The translations under genes were made by a program, and so were the position numbers. 64,000 bases of DNA from Monarcha castaneiventris obscurior (lineage: Eukaryota > Chordata > Aves > Passeriformes > Monarchidae), in NCBI GenBank assembly GCA_026261815.1, contig JAMPIT010000437.1, positions 5,220,001 through 5,284,000 of the forward strand. The letters are read 5' to 3'. A model generated the notes under the pieces. The model was not told the DNA's origin. It worked only from the letters and a program-made list of their open reading frames with translations, and did not search any database. How positions within the stretch are numbered: the stretch's first letter is position 1; each line of letters begins with the position of its first letter. Below, in pieces: positions 1 through 11,937 of the stretch.

Positions 1-949
1 AAATGCTTGCTTTGGGGATGTTTCAGAAGGCAGGTGTGAGATGGAGAATAATGTACATATGTTGTTCAATATTGGTTTAAGTTTTTTTTCTTGATTGAAT
101 AAGTTATATGACTTGTTTTTCCTTTTACTATCAGTCTTTTTTCTTTCACATAAAGTGTAGGTAATGTCACATCTGTATAAATCAATATAACAATGACATT
201 ATGTATGTATATTATTATTTAACCATTGCTCTCTAGGGCATAGTTTTGTCAGTCATATTTTATAGAGAGTTTCTGTAGACTGTTATAATCATTACAATCT
301 GTGCAGTGGAAAAATCCTGCAAATCCCCATTTTTTGGGTGTTTTGAGTGGTGATGGTGTTGTATGGGTAAATAGTAACAGGGTCTCTGAATAACACAATC
401 CTATAAGCATTAGAGGAAATAAAGCATGAAGAACATGCAGCTAAAACACTGAACAAATGAATATTCTGTAGAGAACATATTAGTGCACGAAATTTTTCAA
501 GTCATCTCCTGTGAGAGCGACCCGTGAATTTATGCCTGTAAATGCAAAAATGTTAAAATGCATTGGTGTCTTTTGGAAGCCTGTCAAATGCACACTTTGT
601 GCTGTCTTGAATTATTACTTGTGTGTATATTAAGCAGGCATCAAATTGTGCTTAAATCAAAGATAAATGACTGCTGGTTTGGATGCCTGTTTCAGAGAAC
701 TGCCCAGAAAGGAGGGTGAAATTGGAAGTTGTACGCAATCACGTTTCACCAATATACAATGACATAAACCTTATAATACATAAATCTTCTTTTGGGTGAT
801 ATCTAGTCAGAATGAACTCTCTAAATTTTCCTTCTAGCAAAATTCTTTTATAAGCCAGATACAATTTATCCTAACATTGATTTGATGAGCAACATTTTGT
901 AGATCTCAAATAATTTTGACCCACAGTTTTATTCATGGGTCCCCAGCAC
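1..949. other. Upstream non-coding DNA, nothing recognised
   Basis: AT-rich single-copy-looking sequence with no open frame resembling a known protein, no recognisable repeat and no RNA gene. It is either intergenic or an intron of a longer NLGN1 transcript starting further left. The sequence does not decide between these. Confidence 0.5.
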
Positions 950-1326
950 AAAGATGTTGCTCAAAACTCCGTCCAACCTGACCTTGGGCCTCTTTGAGCA
1001 ACATGTTCCAGTGCCTCACCACCCCCTCAGTAAAGAATTTCTTCCTCATCTCTAATATAAACCTGCTCTCTATCAGTTTAAGGCCATTCCCCCTTGTCCT
1101 ATCACTCCATGCCCTTGTTCAAAGTCCCTCTCCAGCTCTTTTGTAGCTCCTTTAGGTACTGGAAAGGCCTTTAAGGTCTCCCTGGAGCCTTCTCTTCTCC
1201 AGGTGAGCACTCCCAGCTGTCCCAGCCTGGCTCCAGTCCAGAGGGTCTCCAGCCCTCGGAGCATCTTTGTGTCTTCCTCTGGCCTCACTCCAACAGGTCC
1301 ATGTCCTTTTTCTGTTGGGGGCCCCT
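950..1326 (-). repeat. CR1 LINE fragment, 3' part, antisense to NLGN1
   Basis: Read on the + strand, this matches the reverse complement of the CR1 3' region: a block around 955-985 like the family's 'gttgctcaaa...ccaacctg', 'cagtaaagaatttcttcct' near 1030, 'ccattcccccttgtcctatc' near 1085, and 'caacaggtccatgtcctt' near 1290. The minus-strand frame 1073-1288 corresponds to the tail of the CR1 ORF2 reading frame but is interrupted. The left edge appears internally deleted, and the element lacks the 5' reverse-transcriptase region and the octamer microsatellite end, so it is a dead relic. CR1 is the dominant LINE of birds and other sauropsids, which is the main taxonomic clue besides the gene. 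Confidence 0.9.
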
Positions 1327-4300
1327 GCTCCCTTCTTCCACCAGGCTCAAAGGTTCCATTTCAGCTTCTCACAACACAGACCTATTCATATGGGTCCATT
1401 GCTGATGGTATCAACTATATACATTTTTCTTTTGTTTATCAGAAAACGAAAGGACTGATGAGAATGTTGGGTGTAGAAACAGAGCTGCCAGCCTGAAATG
1501 CTGAAAAGTGACGGTTGTCAGCAACAAGCTTCAGCTGCTTCCCTTAGGATAATTTCACACATCACACTGACAGGACATTTCTGCTGATGCTCAGAGTAAA
1601 TATTAATGTGCTGCCCTTCGTTCTTGCCAGCCCTCCCTCTGATACTCCACGTTACTCCTGGGTGTTTGTACCTTTGGAATATGTGGACTGTTGCTGTTTG
1701 CCATTCTCAGGACTTTATTCCTTTCTTGATCAAAATGTTTGGCCTTCTCTTCTGGGGACAAGGCCCTAAAGATTCAATACTTGCAAAACTGAGTGTTTTC
1801 AAAGCTGATTCTAGAACTTTTGCTGCCTGACCATTTGTCCACACCCAAAACTCCTGCACCTCCTGATTTCCAAAGAATGAATGGAACATAGCAGGGCAAG
1901 GAAATAGGTTAAAGGATATAAAAATAGGTAGAAAGTAACCTCATCTTTTTAACTTAATTTTTGAATAACATACAGTGCTGTACACCTCTTTGGTATATCT
2001 TAATTGCAAATTCAAAGATAAAAATTCAAATAATGATGACAAGTGTATGTCCCTGAATACATACCTTTTTTTTCATTATCAAACACTGCCTCTGCATGCC
2101 ATCCTATGTTCCATATTTGCAAAAAACATGTCATAAAAATGACTATCTTTGGATGTCTGGAGTTGCATGAATCAGTAAATTGTTTATTTTCTCGGTGGGA
2201 GTTCATTCAGGACATTGAGGAGCTATTTCCTCCTAATTAGTTCCCAAGAGTCCTCTTATAAAAAAACCACCTTAGGCTTCAAGGAGTCTGTTTGGGGTCA
2301 TTATTTTCTTGATAAATGCACTCCCCACCACTCCAGATTTCCCAGAAGGGAGACTGCAGGGTAGAAGAATGTTGCATTGCACAATATATTCCATGATTGG
2401 TTCAAATTACTCAATTTACCCAGTATTTTCCAAAAAACCAATCCGAAATCATCACTCAGCCACATCCTACTTCCAGTGCTGATGCCAGACAGTCATTTTG
2501 CCTCAGAGCATCATTGAACATGAGCTCTCCTCAGCTTGTTTCTTACTTTGATGAACTGGATGGCTGCAGGGACTGTACTGAGATTTGAGACATTTCATTT
2601 GAGATGTTGCTGGTTGTTTCCACCGCTGATAGCTCTGTAGGAAAGGAGTGGACAACTCTGATTTTGCTCATACCAGGCAGAGATTATTGACCTGTAAAAT
2701 TTACCATCATATTTTATCAAGCCACTCTGAGATGTCATTTTGTCAGATCGGTGTGCGAATGCAAGGTGCTTTATCTTGTCTGATCTTTGAAAGGTATCCT
2801 GCAATCAAACCTCAGACCATGCTGAAAGATGTTGTCAATTATTTAGCACACACTGAAGAGCAAGAATGTTTGTTTTGGTCTTTAGATCAACAAATTCTTG
2901 CTCAAAAGAAAAGTATATCCTTCATTTTAGACTCAAATTTTAGCTCCATGTGGTGTAAATGTGTTCATTTTCACCTGCCACAAACCATTTCAGGGTCTGT
3001 ATCTTGTGATTATTGCACTGTGATCATTCCTTGATAGTTGCTCACCTCTATGATTCAGTGTTGCCAAGCTCAACATTGTGTTTTCATTTATTCTGCTGGT
3101 GCTGAGCTGACTCTAATAGAGTTTTAGGCTGATTGAAGCACTGGGCTTAGGTTACCGTGGCCTAAATCCCCCCTAAATCCCAGTGTTTTATTTTGGCCTT
3201 AGCAGACTCCAAGACAGTTGGGTAGAGCAGGCATTGCCAGTGGAATTGCAGATGTGAAATGCTGGACTGGAGCAGGTGTGTTCATGGGCTCCTGCAGGCA
3301 TTGTCTGACTCACATCTGTGCCAGCCTCGCTACAAAATATGGGCAAACCTGGGCTGAAAAGTGCTGTGGAGCTGTGGCTGCCCATCAAGGGCCCCATCAT
3401 CCAGGACTGTGGCTGTGGATGGTAGAAAACGGTGCCTTGGAATGATTCCCCCTTTCACAAGGGCTGCTGCAACATCCCCTCTGCACACAAATGCCTCTTA
3501 ACCCCTCTCTACCTGACATCACCTTTCCAAGCTAATATTCCCGGTGTCAGAGAAACACTTGGGCTTTATTTCAGTGGAAATTTGTTTGATTGAAGCCTGA
3601 ATTATAGAAACAAACCTTTTTATTGATAGAAAATGTCCCCTTTTTAATCCTGTGACTATGAAAATATCACACAGCGATGTCTCTTAGGTTTGCAATGCGA
3701 GCTTGCAAACCTCTCTTGCAGTCTGAATTTCACGTGCGCAGCACAAGCCCAGCATCGCTGTAAACACTGAGAACAGCTGTGAACAGAGAAAACGAAAAGC
3801 TGAGAAAAACAGGTGCCTTTCAGTCTGTACACATTATTTAATATTGAACTGCCCCATAACACAACGTTAGGTCCTTTATTATGTTTGCCCGCCTTACAAA
3901 GAAGCTGAAGCAGCAGCAGTGGCCGGCTCAGGGAATGTGTGGGAAATGCAGCCACAATGCCTGCACCCTCTACTGGCTGATGCATGGACCACGGAGGGGG
4001 CTGCAGGATTTTTTTCTCAGCTACAAGAGTAAATTTCTCAGCTGGAATAATAGCATTTTCCAGCAGAAATTTTATAGCATCATTATTAGTAGAAATAGGA
4101 AATTTGGGTGCTCTGTTTGTCTGGAATAGGAAAGGAAGTGAAAGGTCTGAGAAATAGAAAACTAATGAATTCTTTCATCTTGCCTGAGAAACTATTTGTT
4201 GAGAACCACTGTGCTCACTTTCTACAGCAAGGGAATGCCAAAGTTTGACACACAGAAGGAGATTAAGCTGTATTGTGCTAATTCTGAATGCTAGAGACAT

Positions 4301-7300
4301 TGTTCATTAAGTTCTGCAAATGCCAGATGTGGGGGGAGAAAAAGTAGTATTCTGCAATCAAGACCTAGAAATTTGAAAATTAAAATTCAAAGTCATGTCT
4401 TTCTAGGTGTGGGATTCACTTCAGCCACAGATAAGTATTACAAAGTATTTGTATAGATTTAACTTTCAGATGGTTGTAGCTGATCTTGTTATAAAAAACA
4501 GCTGCAGTTCCAAAGTCCATGTGGAGAGCCCTCTGTGACATGACCACAGTGTAGAGAGGATCATACACTCTCCTGGGTTATGACATCAATTAAATAATAG
4601 GCTTCTAGGCTGCTGCAGTTTCTCTAATGATGTTTCTTTCTCTTTTTTAACTTTTCTCCCAGTCTGCCAGCATGGATGGCAGCTGAGGCTTCCTGAGGTT
4701 GTATTGTTCCTGCCATGGCAGACAGAGGTATCTGCAGATATTTTGCCTGGATCAGGGCTGCTGTTGGTGTGCCCAGCTGCCCAGGGTGCCTCACCATGTA
4801 GATCTGGTGTCTACGTGCAGCAAGGGACACAAAGGCTCATAACCTCACATGCACCCATTACACAGCTACGATGAGGAATTTTGTTGTTGCTAGTCTGGTA
4901 TTAAATCATTAGGACTGCTAGATTTTACAGGAATAGTAGTATTGGGCTGTAAAGAACAGCTCACTTATGCTACAGTGAGATTTTCAGAAATCACAAGTGA
5001 TTTGATAGGCCTTCAGTTTACTTTCTTAAAAGTAGTTGTACTTTCAGAAGGATTATTGCCCTCTCATTGCCAGTTAGAGATGGTGCTTCTCTGGGTCCTT
5101 CAGTTCAGGAGCACTTCAGGTGTCTTTGCTTTGGAGATCCTTGGCAATTTCTGTTCTCTCTGCTTTGCCTGTGTGTTCTTGCCTGTACATGTCAATTTTG
5201 TGTCGTTTGTCACTGTGCAGTGAATCGGATTCCCAGACATGACAAGCTTTAAGACTTACTAAGATAAGCAGGTGAATGTGTTACGATGTCTGTACAATGG
5301 TATTTTCATATCTATATTATCTCCTGGACTTCCCATCACCACTGATGCTGATTAATGCCTGCAAAGTACAGGAATGTGTCCTTTATGAAGTGTTTTTCTG
5401 TCGGTTCATTATTTCCCATTGCTTAATTTGGCAGAATTTCGTAAGCACTCCTCATATTGACTCCTCCACAAAACCAGTCAGTCCCACACAACCCTCTGGG
5501 GTGCCTGGCCTCTTTCAGAGGCCTCTCAATTCCCTGCAGGAGCACAGACTTGTTGCTGCACCTGCAGGCAGCTGCATAGGTCAGTGCCAAACAGCTGGGG
5601 CTGGCAGAGGCTGCCTCTGGACCTCCCTCTCCTCCCCAGCCTGGGAATCCCTACATGCCTTCCTCCTTCTCCTTGGTATGGGAAGATTGTCTCTGCCCTG
5701 GGGATAAAAAAAAATCAGAATGGATTAGACAGAGTTAAAGGCAGGAAAGATAAAAGAGTTTGCTCAAGGTCTCCACCCAGTCACTGGCAAAGCCAGACCA
5801 GGGCTCTGCCCTGACTCCCAACAGTACCCAAACCCCAGCACACCCCAGCCTCTTTCAAATGCAGCTCACACAAAGCAGATTGGAAGTGATTTACTGCTCT
5901 TTAGGAGTGTTTTCAAATTGCATCTTTTTCAGTTGTCAGGAATTAACTGTGACTGCCTGAGTTTTAATTAATGGATCATGTTATTTGGTGCATCTAAAAA
6001 GAAAATTTAAGAAACATCTTTGGCTCTTTTGGCCAGTAGCCATAATGACAGCCAGGCCAATTATATCGGTCACCAAGTTATCGGTGCAATCGTAACTGGA
6101 GGCAAACAGATGCCAAGAGAAGCTGGTAGTAAAATCATGATGTATTTCACAGTCATCTTATTACTGACTGATTTAAATAAGGACCTAAAATGCTCTGTCA
6201 GTACAGAGAGTGTCAATGTTCCAGCAGGTCTTAATTCACAGAAGTTCAAGCTTTCCTTGCTTATGGAAAGTGACTGGTGAAAAAGGAAAAGGTATGCCAC
6301 AGTAAAAGCATGTGGGAAACAATTTACTATTTATACTTGAAAATGCTAACAATCCAGGCTACATGTTCCTTTTTCTCTGCTGAGTTTAAGTATTAGGAAA
6401 CAAAACCCTCTGATGAGGTTCCTCTAACTTCCATTTCATCACATCAGAAATGAAGTTGGCCCATGGCTCTCCATCATTTGCTTGCTGGGTCTAAATGAGT
6501 ATAAACTGCATGTAATAGTGACTCAGAGCAGCAGCTCCTTCAGGGAATGTCCCTGTGTGCTTTCAAACTCAGCATATTGGAAGTAGAATGCAGTATGTAC
6601 TCAATGTTAGGTTTAAACTAATTTAATTAGAAAAACTAGAAATTGGTTGGCTTTCACACAGTATGAGCAGAAAAATCTTTGTATAAATGCTTTCCATAAT
6701 TCAAAAAACAAAGTCTAGCCCCATAGTTTCCTCTACTGGATCACTGCGAACCAAGGTACTGCTGGATTATGGCTTCAAATAATAACTGAAATTTTGGGAA
6801 AGAACAAAGTCATAAAACTCCTCTGGACTAAATGTATTCCCAGCCACATAAACAAGGAAATGGATTTTATAATTAATTCAGAGTTCCCTGGCAAGCACAG
6901 TGTTGTAATGTGTTGTAATCTACTGATTAAGTTCCAGTAAGAACACTGGCAGTGGCTTTTTTTATCAATATCCATCTTTTAACAGCACCCAAAAGAACCT
7001 GAAATTCTGAATCTCAGACTAACCACTGGTGGATTGTGCTCATCTGAGCATCCAGTCAACACCTGGAGAGGGGTGAGTCTGCAGGAACAGGGTTTGTGTC
7101 ATCCTTGGGTCTTCTTTGCTTCCTCTTCCCATGTTCTCGAGCGCTGTGTTTTGGAAACATGGTACTTTGCAGAAAATTGCTTTTGAGAAGTTCAGGCTGA
7201 ATGGGTGTTTGAAACCTTCCAGCAAAGCTTTTAATCCAGTAGGATTCTACTTCACAGAATGCTTTGCCATCCATCAGGCCACTGGTCATGGCTGTTAATT

Positions 7301-8439
7301 AAATGAAAATGCAAAATAAATCTACAGTGCAGAGATACAACATAGCCAATTAAGCATCCCAGTGCAAGGTGCTAATGATAAAAAGTGAATGTCACTGAGG
7401 ACAGCCTGTATGATGTCAGAATACAAATCCCATCAGATGGCAAAATGCATGAGCCCCATCATGGGCTGGGAGGAAGGAAACCTTCCCTGAGTACTTAAGT
7501 GCAGCAGAGGTGGTGGTGAGGTTGTAAGGGGTGGGAGTATTGGGGACTTCTGTGGGCAAGAAGGAGTTAAAGTCAGAACCCTCAGACTAGTGCTGCTAAT
7601 TTTCTTGATTTCTGATATGTGAAACTCTGACCAGTCCCAAGTTCTTTGTCATACAAGCAAAGCATTGTATTTTTTTAAATGTCTTTGTTTTGATGTAAAA
7701 GAACGATACTAAAGAAAGCAAATTATAACTGTTTTTGGAGTGACTGAAGGACTGCCAGGGCCCTGTGTCTTTGTGAAGATGCTCTGTGAAGAGGGATGGC
7801 CTCTTTAAGTGGCTCTTCTTGGCAAGGTTAAACCAAATGAATGGCAATAACTCAGCAGTTACAGCTAACTACAGCAGCTCATAGACAGGCATTATAATTT
7901 CATTAAAGATCTGGCAATCAGGGCAATCTGAAGAATATAAATGCACAGAAATGAGTAATCTTAAGTTTCATGAAAGCAAAGAAAATATTTAACAAAGTTA
8001 TTGCAAGACACAATTTAATGAGCTATCTTGAGACAAATTAATGAATCTTTAGTATCTTGTATGTGTAAACAACTCCACCTGTTCTACCTATTAGAAAGGT
8101 TATTTTTTTTTGAGAAACACAGTCTGATAAAATTTATACTTGAAAGAAAAAACTTGACTGTCTTAAGCTACATATTTCAGTAGCTCATGAAACTTGTGTT
8201 GCATCAAAAAACTTGCCTACCATCAAAGCTTCAGGTGCATACTTTATGTATCTCAATGTGCACTTTAGCTTGGATTGCTAGTTGGGTTCTTCTTTCTTCT
8301 TTTTAGCTTTTGATTGTGTGTTTTGCTCTTTTTAGAAGTTAGGTGCCTACATGAGGGTGGTATGAAGGGATTCATGTTCTTAAAACAGAGAAAATGGAGC
8401 AGAGGAGAATTTTAGAATATTGCAGGACACTGGCCTTTG
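1327..8439. other. Upstream non-coding DNA, no gene seen
   Basis: About 7 kb without a recognisable gene. Open frames here are short and unrelated to any family I know (for example 2648-3034 on + and 3656-3985 on -), with no splice-site context or biased composition to support coding. No tRNA, rRNA or tandem repeat was noticed. Confidence 0.5.
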
Positions 8440-8472
8440 AAATTTCCATGGATTTTCAGTCCATGGAAATTT
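8440..8472. repeat. Perfect 13-bp inverted repeat with 7-nt loop
   Basis: The left arm 8440-8452 (aaatttccatgga) is exactly reverse-complementary to the right arm 8460-8472, with 'ttttcag' between. Pairing stops at the next base on both sides. The stem is too short for a microRNA precursor, and no known element was recognised. Confidence 0.85.
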
Positions 8473-8726
8473 ATCTCTCTTTTCATTCTTTTAACAAATG
8501 CAGATAACACAACCCTATCAATACTCAGCCAAACGAAACATTAAATAATGCCAGTCTTTAAACCAGTTTTGCATTCCCTAGATTGCAATGAAAGTGTAAT
8601 TTTTTTACATGCAGGGCATTAAAACATGTTTAACAAACTTCTAATCAATTACAGGCTCTTCTCCCCTTGTTTCAAACAAATCCAAACACTCTTTACACGT
8701 TTATATGTAGGCATGTATGTGGGTAT

Positions 8727-8780
8727 ATCACAGAATGGTTTGGGCTGGAAAGTACCTTAAAGATCATGTACTTCCAAGCC
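8727..8780 (-). repeat. CR1 3'-end fragment
   Basis: On the + strand 'atcacagaatggtttgggct' followed by 'ggaaagtaccttaaagatca' is the reverse complement of the last ~50 bp of CR1, just inside its terminal octamer repeat. Only the extreme 3' end is present, as expected from 5'-truncated LINE insertion followed by decay. Confidence 0.85.
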
Positions 8781-10904
8781 TATGTATATAAAAATATTTA
8801 TATATAAATAAATGTGTGTGCAGGCCACTTAGTTCTTTAAGGCAAGGACATCCTGGTTGTAGACTCAATCAGCACCAGACACTGAGCTGGTAATACCATC
8901 ATGTCATATATTATTATAATATATCAGAATATAATATATTATTACCACCTCTGTAGGCTCAGCTATTGCTATCACATCTCAGTAGGAAGGGATTAGCCCT
9001 ACACTTTGTTTTCCCGGCCAAATATCCCTTCCTGGACCTGCACAATTTTCTGGAACTGGAGACAAATCTTGTTGCCCTCCACAAGCCAGTATGTCTCTTT
9101 CCCCAGCAGTATTTTGGCTGAGAGGAGAGCTGTCATGCTATCAAGGCCCCTGGAGTGAAGAGGAAGGGAGAAATGTTTGAAGCACAGAGGATGGAAGTAG
9201 AGTGAAAAACAGTGGAAAAGTTCTGGAAAGGAACTCCAACCTTGGGGACAGGCCAGAGCAAAAGTGATGTGTGAATGAACTGATATCACACATCCCTGCT
9301 GTGAGAGGGAGTTAAAGAAAAACTTAACTTGCTCAACAATTTGGTGCCATTTCTGCACAAGTGAAGATGGGTTAGGACCAGATGGAGACTTGGTGGCCAA
9401 AGGTGGGATTGTTGCAAGTTGAGTGTTAACTGTCAGCTCCTGCCACCCACAAAAGACATGGTAAAGAGAGAATGGGTAGATTTTCCCCCACAGTTAGTAG
9501 GGGGCAATCTGCTGAAATGGTATCAGAGTGCCCCAAGGAGATGTTCACACAGTGGCTCAGGGAACCTGGGGAAGAGAGATACATCCTCCTTGTAGGAGGG
9601 AGAATAAAACTTTGCCCACCTGGATTCCAGTGGCTCATCGAGTGACAAGGAGAGTGCAGTTATTTTATTTCACCTTTATTTCTTGCTTTTCAGTACGGAA
9701 AACAACCCAAAGATAAAGCTCCTCCAGGGTTTTGTGCAGATGAAGAATGGCAGAATATCTCACCTGGTATTGCCTCTTTGGTGATAGTTTTTAGGCTGTT
9801 GGTTGATCTGTGGCTGGTGGCAAGTGATTGATTTTCATACACAAATTTTCTTTCTAGTTTTGAAACCCTTTTTTTGTTTTTTCCCCATGTAGTATTCCTA
9901 TATACTCCCTTGAGACTAACATAACAACATGCATGGGATTGCTCTGTCAGCACAGTATGTTCTACCTTTCCCTTCCATACCTGAGGGCTGCACGCTTTTG
10001 GTGACCCCAAAGGAGTTAAATTTCAGAGTACTGAAGGATTCTGGACTTTCATAATTAACCATGGACTATAATAGTTGTTGAGACAGGTGAAAATGTGCCC
10101 AGGACATGATTATTCCTGTACAGGGGAATGTCACAGGATAAACTGCTGCTGTGTCCTGTCAGTCCTGCCATGGACATTTAGATCCAGATCCTCAGTGGGA
10201 CTCAGAGACATAAATAGCCCAGCAAGGCTGGGACTGACCTTCCCTCCACTGGGATGTGCTCTCAGGTGAGGGTGTAAAAGCTTATCAAATTATCGGGCAC
10301 CTCCAGACCTTGCCTGGGGCTGTAGGCTTGGAAACATGAGTGGGTTTGCTGTGCTTGATTAGTGTCAATATTTTAAAGCAAGGTGGATGTTAAGGGAGCA
10401 AAGTACAGGTTTTAAACACAATGTGAAGGGAAGTCTCTCCTAAAATAACAGATGTTAATGAGCTCTCTACAAGAAGCTAAAATCAGGATGTTATAATGTG
10501 TGGTTGTGGCTGTTCTTAAAAAATGAATAGACCTTTTAGCATTCAAAGGACTATTCTCCTTTTCCTTCTGATCTGGCCTTCCTTTCTCCCCACATCCCCT
10601 GAGTTGTCAACTTTCGTTCTCTGCTGAGATCCTAGAAAGCAAGAGGATAGAATGTCGGAGAATACATTTTTTTCTCAATTAGAAATAGAAAGAAAGCAAT
10701 GAAAAATAAGTAAAAGGTTTCAAGAAACAGCGAGGGGAAACAAAAAGAGTCACTTAAATCTTGTGGGCAGGCAGTGCCAATCCAGGTAAGCGAGACCATG
10801 CTTTCACCCTAAACTGCACCCGAGCGAAATATTTGAGTATCATTCACATCTCTCCCTATAAACCATACCTAAGTTACATAATTTGGGTATAATTAACCAA
10901 GAGG
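8781..10904. other. Non-coding flank upstream of the CpG island
   Basis: It contains a very AT-rich, partly palindromic stretch at about 8904-8946 (runs of tatatt/aatata), then ordinary sequence that becomes GC-rich after about 10900. No gene, RNA or transposon was recognised. Confidence 0.5.
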
Positions 10905-11606
10905 CAGCAGCCCACCCGCACGCAGGTGTGTGCAGCATCTCCACCCTGCGCCGGCATCCCTTTGCACCCCGGCTCTCGCCGCTGTGCGTGCGCTCCGTGC
11001 CGCTGCCCGCGGCCGCCGGAGGGACCCCCCAGCCCCTCTGCGGGCCCGGGGCGGTGCGGGAGGGTCCCCCGGAGGCCGGGGCGGTGCGGGAGGGTCCCCC
11101 AGAGGCCGGTCCGCCCGGGGCGGTGCGGGGCGGTGCGGGGCCGAGGCTGCCCGCGCTGTTCGCCGCGCCGCCGCTGGGGGTATCTTTGTACCATTTTTCA
11201 TCCAGCAGCAATTTGGAGTGGAAACGTGTAATAGGGGAAAAAAGCAGGGATCTCGGCGGTTTGAGCGAGCCGTGCATCCAGGAGCCAAAAAAAAAAAGAT
11301 TAACACCCCTCCGCACCCCTCCGCGCCCCTCCCGTGCCCCTCGGGGCATCGTCGCGGCTCCGCCAGCGCCCGCCGGACACCGAGCGAAAGGGATTCGTCT
11401 GGAGGGCAATTTCGGATCGGGGGAGATCTATTGGATTAGTGGGATTATCTGCCTGCAGAAGGAGAGAAGTAGCGTTTGATCATTTCCATTGCCTGCCTGA
11501 TGGTCGGATTTACATGGAGGTGGCTCGGCACGGATGAGGCTGGATTCCGGATGGGGATTTCCAGCCCCCCCTCCCCGCGCCCCGATCCCAGGAAAGGGGA
11601 GAAAAA

Positions 11607-11616
11607 TATATAAAAA
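11607..11616 (+). promoter_or_regulatory. TATA box within the CpG island
   Basis: 'tatataaaaa' is an excellent TATA-box match and stands out as an AT island inside GC-rich DNA. It would place a start site near 11637, upstream of the donor at 11747. TATA boxes are uncommon in CpG-island promoters, so this may be one focused start among dispersed ones. Confidence 0.45.
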
Positions 11617-11636
11617 TCTGTATAATTGGGAAGTGT

Positions 11637-11746
11637 CCGGAGCACTATCGGGAGCCCTCCCGCTCCCAGCTTCTGGGAGAGCCGGAGGAGGCGAATCCAG
11701 CGGATTACATCTTCAACCGCGATTGCGGGAAAGCGGCCGTGAACTG
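11637..11746 (+). other. NLGN1: Candidate NLGN1 5' non-coding exon
   Basis: The right boundary is a good splice donor, 'aactg|gtaaat', with GT at 11747. The left boundary is only inferred from the TATA box about 30 bp upstream; a dispersed start anywhere from about 11200 would lengthen it. The inferred exon contains no ATG, so it would add no upstream reading frame. It would splice to the acceptor before 23229. Whether this exon is used is unproven from sequence alone. Confidence 0.4.
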
Positions 11747-11908
11747 GTAAATACTTTGATGCTCCCGGCGTGCGGGGCGAGCCCGCTCCGGGATGGAGAG
11801 GAGGGAGGGAGGGGGCGGCCGGGCCGGGATGCAGCAGGGCGGCCGGGATGGAGGGGAGAGAGGGACAGCGGGGATGGAGCGGGGCGGCCGGGCCGGGCGC
11901 GGGGCCCC

Positions 11909-11937
11909 GGGCAGGGCAGGGCAGGGCAGGGCAGGGC
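11909..11937 (+). other. G-quadruplex motif (GGGCA repeats)
   Basis: Five tandem GGGCA units plus GGGC form six G3 tracts separated by two-base loops, well above the four tracts needed for a canonical intramolecular quadruplex. It lies on the sense strand about 160 bp after the candidate donor, so both DNA and nascent RNA could fold. Confidence 0.7.

Noticed and set aside
2648..3034. 128-codon plus-strand frame
   Set aside because: No similarity to any family I know and ordinary intergenic composition.
5276..5707. 143-codon plus-strand frame
   Set aside because: Composition changes along its length, no domain is visible and no splice context supports it.
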